Part shown: piece after piece, positions 1-6,339 of the stretch
How positions within the stretch are numbered: position 1 is the first letter of the stretch
Layout: every line of letters begins with the position of its first letter
Assembly: GCA_031404455.1 (NCBI GenBank)
Contig: JANNHP010000298.1
Span: 1-16,437 of the forward strand
Length of the DNA: 16,437 bases
DNA from: JANNHP01 sp031404455
GTDB lineage: Bacteria > Planctomycetota > JAJSAM01 > JAJVHW01
Direction of reading: 5' to 3'
The notes under the pieces: generated by a model
Seen by the model: the letters and a program-made list of their open reading frames with translations, nothing else
Database searches by the model: none
What the model was told of the DNA's origin: nothing
Translations under genes and position numbers: made by a program

Positions 1-138
1 GCGGCGAACGTGACGTTCACGGAGTGCACGTTCCGCGGCAACCGGCGCGACGTCGCGGCGAGCGCGGGCCTCGCGCTCATCGACGGCGGCGGGAACGTGT
101 TCGACACGGGCAGTCCGAACGCGACGCCCGTCGACTGA
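1..138 (+). CDS. C-terminal fragment of a probable right-handed beta-helix protein
   Basis: Frame 1 is open from the window edge to a TGA at 136-138 and gives the last 45 residues of a protein that begins upstream. The fragment contains NVTFTECTFRGN and later GLALIDGGGNVFD. This alternation of short beta strands, small residues and turn asparagines and glycines resembles the rungs of parallel beta-helix (pectate-lyase-like) proteins, where 'N.F..C.F..N' and 'GGGN.F' are common. Such proteins are usually exported and bind or cleave polysaccharide, but no catalytic residue is visible, so the function is open. The frame has the same GC-rich third-position bias as neighbouring genes, which supports it being coding. 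The family call is inferred from a short tail only. Confidence 0.5.
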   Translation, partial: AANVTFTECTFRGNRRDVAASAGLALIDGGGNVFDTGSPNATPVD

Positions 139-147
139 CGCACGGGC

Positions 148-178
148 TGTAACCTTCCGCGGCGGTTCCTGAATCGAT
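148..178 (+). promoter_or_regulatory. possible ECF-type promoter for the kinase-sigma pair
   Basis: The only gap before the kinase gene contains TGTAACCTT at 148-156, which resembles the AAC-centred -35 element of ECF sigma factors. A possible -10 (ATCGAT) lies at 173-178. An ECF-dependent promoter here would allow the encoded sigma factor to drive its own operon. The -10 is weak and this rests on motif likeness only. Confidence 0.25.
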
Positions 179-198
179 GGGTGACGACCCCCTCGACG

Positions 199-204
199 AA
201 GGAG
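199..204 (+). promoter_or_regulatory. Shine-Dalgarno site for the kinase gene
   Basis: AAGGAG lies 7 bases before the ATG at 212. It is one of the best ribosome binding sites in the window and fixes that start against alternatives upstream and downstream. Confidence 0.75.
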
Positions 205-211
205 CCGAGCC

Positions 212-2191
212 ATGACCGACGCGAAGACCTGCCCGACCTGCGGAGCGCCGCTTCCCGCCGACGCGACCGGCGGGGCGTGCCCGAAGTGCCTTCTCCAGGC
301 CGGCTTCGCGACGGGCACGGGCGCCGCGACGCCGTCCGCCGACCGCGTCCCGACGCCCGAAGAGCTCGCGCCGAAGTTCCCCGGACTCGAGATCGGCGCC
401 CTCCTCGGCCGCGGCGGGATGGGCGTCGTCTACCGGGCGCGGCACAAGGCGCTCGACCGCGACGTCGCGCTGAAGGTGCTGCCCGCGTCCTTCGCCGCGG
501 ACCGCAACTTCGCCGACCGCTTCCAACGCGAGGCCCGCGCCCTCGCGAAGCTCCAGCACCCGAACATCGTCGCCGTCCACGACTTCGGCTGCACCGACGG
601 CCTCTTCTGGCTGGTGATGGAGTTCGTGGACGGCGCCAACATCCGTCAGGCGATGCGCGCGGGGCAGATCGGGCCGAAAGAGGCGCTCGCGATCGTCCCG
701 CAGATCTGCGACGCCCTCCAGTCCGCGCACGAGCACGGCGTCGTCCACCGCGACATCAAGCCGGAGAATGTGCTCCTCGACAGGACGGGCCGCGTGAAGG
801 TCGCCGACTTCGGCCTCGCGAAGCTGATGGAGCACGACGCCGCCGCGGCGTCGCTCACCGGCGCCGGCCAGGTGATGGGAACGCCGCATTACATGGCGCC
901 CGAGCAGTGGGAGCGCCCGAAGGACGTGGACCACCGCGCCGACATCTACAGCCTCGGCGTCGTCTTCTACGAGATGCTGACCGGCGAACTGCCGATCGGG
1001 CGGTTCTCGGTGCCGTCGAAGAAGTCCGACATCGACGCGCGCATCGACGAGATCGTGATGCGCACTCTCGAGAAGGAGCGCGAGGCGCGGTATCAGCGCG
1101 CGGACGAAGTGAAGACCGATGTCGGCCGCGTGACGGCCGCCGCCGGAGGCGAAAAGGGTGGCGCCGGCACGCACGTCGAGGCGACCGCGGACGGGGTCGT
1201 CGTCCGCGTCGAGAAGAGGGGCGAGGGCGGGTCGAAGAAGGTGACGGTCGGGCGGGACGGGGTCCGCGTGGAGAAAGATGGCGGGAAGGATGTGCACCTG
1301 CGCTGGGGATGGGACAGCGACGCGGAGAAGGCGCGCGGCGGACGGCTCAGCAAGCTGGCGGTCTACGGCGCGCTGGGCATCCCCGTCGCGATCGCGCTGG
1401 TCGTCGTGTTCGCGTTCCTGACGAGCCGGGCGGGCAGCTTCATCCGCGCGCGCGAAGCCGGGATCGTCCTCGCCCTCGTCATCGTCCCCGCGTGGATCGC
1501 GAGCATCGTCGCCTGGGCTCGCATCCAGCAGAGCGAGAACCGGCTCCGCGGCCGTGCGTGGGCGGCGGTCGGGACGTTCCTGCCGGTCGTCGCGTGCTGT
1601 CTCGGCGCGCCGCTCGCGTACCTCCTGACTCCGGGCCTTACGCACCGAACCGGGCACGAGCCGGATTCGCAACCAGCGCTCGTGCGCCCGAAGGACTACG
1701 TCGCCGAGTCCGCGCACGGCACCCCGATCCCCATTCCGGCGGACGACGACGCGCGGATCTGTGAGCTCTGGGAGCGAGCGCAGGAACTTCCCGCCGCTCC
1801 GACGTTGGACGACGTGAGCGATCTCTATCACGACGCCGACCGGAACGCGATGCGAGCGATGCTCGACGATCGGCTCGCCGCGGAGGCGCGCGACGGTCTC
1901 CTCGGACTTCCCCTGCTGATCCGCACGCAGGAGCGAATCGATGTCGACCTCCCGCGTTTCAGGCTGACGCGGGTACGGTTCGACATCACCACGTCGTCGG
2001 AGATCGTCAACCTGCCGATCGCGCCGACTCCATCGGACCTCAGCGGTGGCGGTGCCCGGAATGCGATCGTCACGGCGACCGACGGTCGCAGGGTGATCCG
2101 CTTCCCGTTGTCGCGGCGTCGCTTGGGCCCGGCGACCGACAACCGTCTCTCCGAGTGGTTCTTCGCGCGCGGCAAGGTCGAGATCGAGTGA
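212..2191 (+). CDS. Zinc-ribbon membrane Ser/Thr protein kinase (Hanks type)
   Basis: 659 residues. The N-terminus carries a zinc ribbon with C7xxC10 and C23xxC26. The kinase domain (about 58-305) is complete: glycine loop GRGGMG at 66-71, catalytic lysine K88 in VALK, C-helix glutamate E107, HRDIKPEN with D181, DFG at 199-201, GTPHYMAPE at 223-231 and DIYSLG at 244-249. It should therefore be active. Residues 320-365 are rich in beta strands, with two similar stretches containing DGV.VRVEK. Three hydrophobic segments follow at about 382-403, 416-436 and 450-472, so the C-terminal 185 residues would lie outside the membrane if the kinase is cytosolic. I do not recognise this C-terminal domain. 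It may sense a signal, which is inference. The start at 212 is supported by AAGGAG. The stop overlaps the start of an ECF sigma gene by four bases, which points to coupled translation and probably to the sigma factor as partner or substrate. Confidence 0.93.
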   Translation: MTDAKTCPTCGAPLPADATGGACPKCLLQAGFATGTGAATPSADRVPTPEELAPKFPGLEIGALLGRGGMGVVYRARHKALDRDVALKVLPASFAADRNFADRFQREARALAKLQHPNIVAVHDFGCTDGLFWLVMEFVDGANIRQAMRAGQIGPKEALAIVPQICDALQSAHEHGVVHRDIKPENVLLDRTGRVKVADFGLAKLMEHDAAAASLTGAGQVMGTPHYMAPEQWERPKDVDHRADIYSLGVVFYEMLTGELPIGRFSVPSKKSDIDARIDEIVMRTLEKEREARYQRADEVKTDVGRVTAAAGGEKGGAGTHVEATADGVVVRVEKRGEGGSKKVTVGRDGVRVEKDGGKDVHLRWGWDSDAEKARGGRLSKLAVYGALGIPVAIALVVVFAFLTSRAGSFIRAREAGIVLALVIVPAWIASIVAWARIQQSENRLRGRAWAAVGTFLPVVACCLGAPLAYLLTPGLTHRTGHEPDSQPALVRPKDYVAESAHGTPIPIPADDDARICELWERAQELPAAPTLDDVSDLYHDADRNAMRAMLDDRLAAEARDGLLGLPLLIRTQERIDVDLPRFRLTRVRFDITTSSEIVNLPIAPTPSDLSGGGARNAIVTATDGRRVIRFPLSRRRLGPATDNRLSEWFFARGKVEIE

Positions 2192-2901
2192 CCGGCGGGA
2201 CGGCGGGCGATCGACACTTCGCCACCACCCGCTGGTCGATCGTCGTCGCGGCGGGCGGCCCGACGGGCGAGGACGCGCGGCGCGCGCTCGAGACGCTCTG
2301 CTCGACGTACTGGTACCCGCTGTACGCCTACGCGCGGCGCCGCGGACAAGACCGTCACGCCGCCGAGGACCTGACGCAGGGCTTCTTCGCGACGCTCCTC
2401 GAACGCGGCTCGGTCGCCCTCGCCGATCCGCAGCGCGGACGGTTCCGCGCGTTCCTGCTCACGGCCTTCCAGCGCTTCGCCGCGAACGAGCACGAGCGCA
2501 CGTCGGCGCAGAAGCGCGGCGGGGGGGTGTCCACGCTCTCCATCGACTTCGACGACGGCGAGTCGCGCTTCACCACGGAGCCGTCGCACGAGATGACGCC
2601 CGAGCGCGAGTACGAGCGCCGCTTCGCGCTCGCACTCCTGGCGCGCGTCCTCGGCCGCGTGAAGGCCGAGCGCGCCGACGCCGCCGACCTCCTCCCGTAC
2701 GTCGGCGGCGCGGGCGACGCGCGTCCGTACGCCGAGATCGCCGCCCTCCGCGGCACGACTGAGGGCGCGGTGAAGGTCGCCGTCCACCGCTTGCGCGCCC
2801 GCTACCGAGAGTGCCTCCGCGCCGAGATCCGCGAGACCGTCGCGGAGGAACGCGACGTGGACGACGAGATCCGGCATCTGCTGGAGGTCGTCGCGGGGTG
2901 A
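2188..2901 (+). CDS. ECF-type RNA polymerase sigma factor linked to a Ser/Thr kinase
   Basis: 237 residues from a GTG that overlaps the kinase stop (GTGA at 2188-2191). An ATG 33 bases upstream in frame is less likely because it would lie inside the kinase gene. The N-terminus has FATTRWSIV (11-19), a signature of an ECF subgroup abundant in Planctomycetota and Verrucomicrobiota. Region 2 spans about 35-105 and includes YWYPLYAYARRRG and the acidic AAEDLTQGFF stretch. Region 4 is a helix-turn-helix at about 180-212, with PYAEIAALRGTTEGAVKVAVH. The protein should direct RNA polymerase to a small set of promoters, possibly including the AAC-type element before the kinase. No anti-sigma gene is visible. 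In planctomycetes such sigma factors often sit beside Ser/Thr kinases, and phosphorylation by the kinase is a reasonable but unproven mode of control. Confidence 0.9.
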   Translation: MTGGTAGDRHFATTRWSIVVAAGGPTGEDARRALETLCSTYWYPLYAYARRRGQDRHAAEDLTQGFFATLLERGSVALADPQRGRFRAFLLTAFQRFAANEHERTSAQKRGGGVSTLSIDFDDGESRFTTEPSHEMTPEREYERRFALALLARVLGRVKAERADAADLLPYVGGAGDARPYAEIAALRGTTEGAVKVAVHRLRARYRECLRAEIRETVAEERDVDDEIRHLLEVVAG

Positions 2902-2938
2902 CGCGGCCCTCGTCGGAATCCGGATGACGCCTTCGCGG

Positions 2939-2958
2939 GGTCTCGGGAGACCTAGTAT
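2939..2958 (+). promoter_or_regulatory. palindrome abutting a -10-like box (possible operator)
   Basis: GGTCTC at 2939-2944 and GAGACC at 2947-2952 form a perfect 6-base inverted repeat with a 2-base centre. TAGTAT, a plausible -10 box, follows directly at 2953-2958. A transcript starting near 2965 would leave a leader of about 28 bases carrying the AGGAGA ribosome site. A dyad beside a -10 box is a common place for a repressor, but chance cannot be excluded for a repeat this short. Confidence 0.35.
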
Positions 2959-2980
2959 GGGCGGCATGACGCGCCGTCCG

Positions 2981-2986
2981 AGGAGA
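2981..2986 (+). promoter_or_regulatory. Shine-Dalgarno site for the nucleotidyltransferase gene
   Basis: AGGAGA lies 6 bases before the ATG at 2993. It favours this start over the in-frame ATGs at 2924, 2957 and 2966, which have no comparable site and would add an arginine-rich tail spanning the putative promoter. Confidence 0.65.
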
Positions 2987-2992
2987 CCGGAC

Positions 2993-3673
2993 ATGTACAT
3001 CGCGAAGGCACCTGTGTTTCCGGGCTACAACCCGGCTCTGCCCGAACCGTTCGAGACGTGCCATCTCGGCAAGTCGGACTCGGGCTTCCGCGAGATGGAC
3101 GAGTTCTTCGCCGGCCGCGGCGAGGTGCATCGCACGTTGGATCGTTTCGCGGCGCGGCTCGACGACGCGGGCATCTCCTATGTGGTGATCGGCGCCCTCG
3201 CGCTGAACGTTCACGGGCACAGACGCGTCACGACGGATGTCGACGTGATCGTGGCCGCCGACGCGCGGAGGCGCATCCACGAGCTTCTCGTGGGAAGCGG
3301 CTTCCTCCCGCCGTTCGAGAAGTCGCGCAACCTCCGCGACACGCTCAACGGCGTGCGCATCGACCTCGTCCTCGCGGGCGAATTCCCCGGCGACGGGAAA
3401 CCAAAGCCCGTCGCGTTTCCCGATCCCTCGCAGGAACCGGTCTTCGTGGAAAACGGCATCCGCTACGTCACCGCCGAGAAGCTCGTCGAGCTGAAGCTCG
3501 CGTCGGGGATCAGCCACCAGCTTCGCTACCGGGACCTCGGCGACGTCGTGTCGCTCATCGACTCCGTCCGCCTGCCGCGCGAGTTCGGCGACCGGCTGAA
3601 CCCGTACGTCCAGCCGAAGTGGTTCGAGATCTGGGACGCGTGGAGCGTCGACCCGATGCGGGACAGGTACTGA
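2993..3673 (+). CDS. AbiEii-like nucleotidyltransferase-fold protein
   Basis: 226 residues. The core at 60-90 reads GALALNVHGHRRVTTDVDV: a glycine turn, an arginine pair and the TxDxD metal-binding signature (D82, D84). A likely third acidic residue is D124 in VRIDLV. Further on, EKLVELKLAS (162-171) and RYRDLGDVVSLI (178-189) match the conserved lysine and 'R.KDL.DV..L' helix of the AbiEii / DUF6036-type nucleotidyltransferase group. Members transfer nucleotides to a protein or RNA target, and several are toxins of type IV toxin-antitoxin or abortive-infection pairs. There is no AbiEi-like antitoxin or HEPN partner beside this copy, so its role is unclear. It stands alone between the sigma gene and the acyl-CoA block with its own putative promoter. 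The first 45 residues (MYIAKAP...) are not part of the recognised fold. Confidence 0.75.
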   Translation: MYIAKAPVFPGYNPALPEPFETCHLGKSDSGFREMDEFFAGRGEVHRTLDRFAARLDDAGISYVVIGALALNVHGHRRVTTDVDVIVAADARRRIHELLVGSGFLPPFEKSRNLRDTLNGVRIDLVLAGEFPGDGKPKPVAFPDPSQEPVFVENGIRYVTAEKLVELKLASGISHQLRYRDLGDVVSLIDSVRLPREFGDRLNPYVQPKWFEIWDAWSVDPMRDRY

Positions 3674-3707
3674 TCTTCGATCTCGCGCCCCCTGTCGTCG
3701 GCGTTCC

Positions 3708-3737
3708 GTGACGCCGCCGCGCCGCCCGCGCTAGCGT
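3708..3737 (+). promoter_or_regulatory. possible promoter for the acyl-CoA gene block
   Basis: GTGACG at 3708-3713 (four of six bases match TTGACA) is followed after 18 bases by TAGCGT at 3732-3737. Initiation about 7 bases further on would be within a few bases of the ATG at 3747, giving an almost leaderless mRNA. This fits the lack of any ribosome binding site there. The match is modest. Confidence 0.3.
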
Positions 3738-3746
3738 TGCCGCACC

Positions 3747-4562
3747 ATGAGCGACGAGACGCCGAGCGTGATGGTCCGGATCGATGCGGGCGTCGCCCGG
3801 GTGATCCTCTGCAGGCCGGAGCGCCGCAACGCCTTCGACGCGCAGATGATCGACGAACTGACCGCAGCGTTCGGGCGGTTCACGCACGACGCGAGCGTCC
3901 GCGTCATCGTCATCGAGGGCGAGGGCAAGGCGTTCTGCGCGGGCGCCGATCTCGAGTGGATGAGGAAGCAGGTCACGGCGACGGTGGAGGAGAACACCGC
4001 CGACGCGATGCGCCTCGCCGACCTCTACGAAGCCGTCAACTGCGCGCCGCAGGCCGTCATCGCGAAGGTCCACGGCTGGGCGCTCGGCGGCGGCGCGGGA
4101 CTGCTCTGCGCGGCGGACATCGTTGTCGCGGCGGACGACGCGCAGATCGGCTTCACCGAGGCGCGGCTCGGCATCCTGCCCGCCGTCATCTCGCCCTACG
4201 TGGTGATGAAGATCGGCGCGGGCCAGGCGAGGCGATGGTTCGTCACCGGCTCGCGCATGGACGCGAAACAGGCGCTCGCGATCGGGCTCGTCCACCGCGT
4301 CGTCCTCGCCGCGGACCTCGAGAACGCCACGAAGGACATGGCCTTCGAGGTGCTCCAGTGCGCGCCCGGCGCAGTGCGAGGCTGCAAGGAACTCGTCGAG
4401 GACGTGGTCGGCGGCCTCGCGATGGCGGGCGCCATGGAAGACGGATTCGAGGACGTGAAGGACTACACCGCGCAGCGAATCGCGGAGGCGCGCGTCTCGG
4501 AAGAGGGTCAGGAGGGGATGAAGTCGTTCCTCGAGAAGCGCAAGCCGCGGTGGGCGCAGTGA
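3747..4562 (+). CDS. liuC: Methylglutaconyl-CoA hydratase-like enoyl-CoA hydratase
   Basis: 271 residues, normal length for the crotonase superfamily. The first oxyanion-hole segment is FCAGADLEWM (63-72) and the second is ALGGGAGLL (112-120). FCAGADL.WM and the later LGILPAVISPYVV (141-153) are typical of bacterial 3-methylglutaconyl-CoA hydratases of leucine and isovalerate degradation (LiuC). The position of the first catalytic glutamate of classical enoyl-CoA hydratase is G118 here, as in my recollection of the LiuC group, while the second glutamate is kept as E138 in FTEARLG. The reaction would be hydration of 3-methylglutaconyl-CoA to HMG-CoA in the cytoplasm. The downstream biotin carboxylase and carrier fit the preceding step, carboxylation of 3-methylcrotonyl-CoA. 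No Shine-Dalgarno precedes the ATG. Another crotonase specificity is possible. Confidence 0.8.
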   Translation: MSDETPSVMVRIDAGVARVILCRPERRNAFDAQMIDELTAAFGRFTHDASVRVIVIEGEGKAFCAGADLEWMRKQVTATVEENTADAMRLADLYEAVNCAPQAVIAKVHGWALGGGAGLLCAADIVVAADDAQIGFTEARLGILPAVISPYVVMKIGAGQARRWFVTGSRMDAKQALAIGLVHRVVLAADLENATKDMAFEVLQCAPGAVRGCKELVEDVVGGLAMAGAMEDGFEDVKDYTAQRIAEARVSEEGQEGMKSFLEKRKPRWAQ

Positions 4563-4609
4563 ACGCGGCGAGCGCAGTGCCACGTCACGACACGCACACA
4601 TACACCAAC

Positions 4610-4760
4610 GTCTCGGTAGGGGCGGACCCCCGTGTCCGCCCGACGTCGTTATCGGCGATGGCGCCTTCCCCGTGTCCACGGGGGGGCGGACACGGGGGTC
4701 GCCGCGAATCCGTCCGTAGGACGGATTCGTACGTCCCGGCGCCATTGCCCCTACCGAGAC
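4610..4760. repeat. Nested inverted-repeat element (MITE/REP-like)
   Basis: Outer arms at 4610-4623 and 4747-4760 are a perfect 14-base inverted repeat (GTCTCGGTAGGGGC and its complement). Inside them, 4625-4641 and 4684-4700 form a perfect 17-base inverted repeat (GACCCCCGTGTCCGCCC and its complement). A 10-base alternative stem, 4668-4677 with 4688-4697, competes for the same right arm. The right half has an extra stretch with its own 11-base hairpin. There is no open frame of interest and no clear target-site duplication. 'GTAGGGGC...' palindromes of this kind are known as dispersed intergenic repeats in many environmental bacteria. The element fills most of the gap between hydratase and carboxylase and could act as a terminator, processing site or mRNA stabiliser. 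Confidence 0.8.
4705..4729. repeat. Perfect 11-base hairpin inside the repeat element
   Basis: CGAATCCGTCC at 4705-4715 and GGACGGATTCG at 4719-4729 are exact complements around a 3-base loop (GTA). There is no T-tract after it, so it is not a classical rho-independent terminator. It lies in the part of the element that has no counterpart in the left half and may be a separate small insertion. Confidence 0.7.
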
Positions 4761-4800
4761 CCTGTCACCGTCCGCGATCTTCGATTCGGGCCGTACCGGC

Positions 4801-6339
4801 ATGACTCCCGCCCCCTACCGCCCCTTCCGTTCCGTCCTCGTCGCGAACCGTGGCGAGATCGCGCTCCGCATCATCCGCGGACTGAAGGAAGCGGGCTTCC
4901 GCTCGATCGCCGTCGCCTCCGAACCGGACCGGTTCGCGCCGCACGCGCTCGCGGCGGATCACTGTGTGGTCCTCGGCGAAGGCCCCGCGGCCGACAGCTA
5001 CCTCAACGCCGACAAGGTCCTCGCCGCCGCGCGGCAGACGCGCGCGGAGGCGATCCACCCGGGCTACGGCTTCTTCGCCGAGAACGCCGCGTTCGCGCAG
5101 CGCGTGCTCGCGGCGGGCTTCGTCTGGATCGGACCGCCGCCCGAGTCGATGAACGCGCTCGGCGACAAGGTGCGCGCGAAGGAACTGGCCAGGCGCGCGG
5201 GCGTCCCGATGGCGCCGGGCTACGAGGGCGACCTCGCCGACGTCGAGACGACCGAACGCGAGGCCACGCGCGTCGGCTATCCGCTCCTCGTCAAGGCCGC
5301 GGCGGGCGGCGGCGGGCGCGGGATGCGCGTCGTCACGGAACCGCCGAAGTTGCGCGAGGCGCTCGACAGCGCGTCGCGCGAGGCCGCGGCGGCGTTCGGG
5401 TCGGGGCGCGTCTTCCTCGAGCGTTACATCAACCCCGCGCGCCACGTGGAGATCCAGGTGTTCGGCGACGCGCACGGCCACGTGCTGCACCTCGGCGAAC
5501 GCGAATGCTCGATTCAGCGGCGGCACCAGAAGATCGTCGAGTGGAGCCCGAGCACCGTCGTCGATGCAGCGCTGCGCGAGAAGATGGGCGCCTGCGCCGT
5601 CGAACTCGCGCGTGCGGCGGGCTACGTCGGTGCGGGCACCGTCGAGTTCCTCCTCGCGCCCGACGGCTCGTTCCACTTCCTCGAGGTGAACACCCGCCTG
5701 CAAGTGGAGCACCCCGTGACGGAACTCGTCACGGGGCTCGACCTCCTGCAACTCCAGCTCTTCACCGCGGCAGGCGGCGCGCTGGCGGCGATGCAGAAGC
5801 CGATCCAGCCGATCGGGCACGCGCTGGAACTCCGCATCTGCGCCGAGGACCCGGCGAACCAGTTCGCGCCGCAGGCGGGGAAGGTGCTGCACCTCGAACT
5901 CCCGCAGGGGCCGGGCGTGCGCGTGGACTGCGGCATCCGCGCGGGCTACGAGATCCCGACGCACTACGACTCGCTCATCGCAAAGCTCATCGTCCACGCG
6001 CCGTCGAGGTCCGGAGCGATCCACCGCGCACTCGCGGCCCTCGACGAGCTCGTCATCCTCGGCCCCGTGACGAACGTCGAGTACCTGCGCGCGATCCTGA
6101 GGCACCCCGCGTTCAGGAGCGGCGACGTCTCCACGTCGTTCGTCGCGGACCACCTCGCGGGATGGAAGCCGCCCGCCGAGACGCCCGACGAGGTGTTCCT
6201 CGCCGCGGCGGCGGGGGAGATGCTCGGCGGCGGCGCGGCCGTTGCGGCGAAGGGTGCGGGAAGGGACTCGGCCGCGACGGCGCCCGTCTCGCCGTGGGAG
6301 TCGCTCGGTCCGTGGCGCTCGGTGGAGGACGCGAAGTGA
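4801..6339 (+). CDS. Biotin carboxylase subunit of an acyl-CoA carboxylase (probably methylcrotonyl-CoA)
   Basis: 512 residues. It has the full biotin carboxylase fold: N-terminal domain with VLVANRGEIALR (12-23) and HPGYGF (86-91), ATP-grasp domain with KAAAGGGGRGM (165-175), ECSIQRRHQK with K244, E282, and EVNTRLQVEHPVTE (295-308) with catalytic N297, R299 and E303. The C-terminal domain runs to about 450. It carboxylates biotin on a carrier using ATP and bicarbonate in the cytoplasm. The last 60 residues are a loose alanine/glycine-rich tail. Acyl-CoA carboxylase alpha chains of the MCC/PCC type normally continue into BT and biotinyl domains. Here those lie in the next gene, which overlaps by four bases (GTGA). 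The LiuC-like gene upstream suggests methylcrotonyl-CoA as substrate, but propionyl-, acetyl- or geranyl-CoA cannot be ruled out. The ATG has no Shine-Dalgarno. Confidence 0.9.
   Translation: MTPAPYRPFRSVLVANRGEIALRIIRGLKEAGFRSIAVASEPDRFAPHALAADHCVVLGEGPAADSYLNADKVLAAARQTRAEAIHPGYGFFAENAAFAQRVLAAGFVWIGPPPESMNALGDKVRAKELARRAGVPMAPGYEGDLADVETTEREATRVGYPLLVKAAAGGGGRGMRVVTEPPKLREALDSASREAAAAFGSGRVFLERYINPARHVEIQVFGDAHGHVLHLGERECSIQRRHQKIVEWSPSTVVDAALREKMGACAVELARAAGYVGAGTVEFLLAPDGSFHFLEVNTRLQVEHPVTELVTGLDLLQLQLFTAAGGALAAMQKPIQPIGHALELRICAEDPANQFAPQAGKVLHLELPQGPGVRVDCGIRAGYEIPTHYDSLIAKLIVHAPSRSGAIHRALAALDELVILGPVTNVEYLRAILRHPAFRSGDVSTSFVADHLAGWKPPAETPDEVFLAAAAGEMLGGGAAVAAKGAGRDSAATAPVSPWESLGPWRSVEDAK

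Noticed and set aside
4563..4609. Possible small gene between the hydratase and the repeat element
   Set aside because: No start codon with a ribosome site and no coding bias. The stretch is short and of ordinary intergenic composition.
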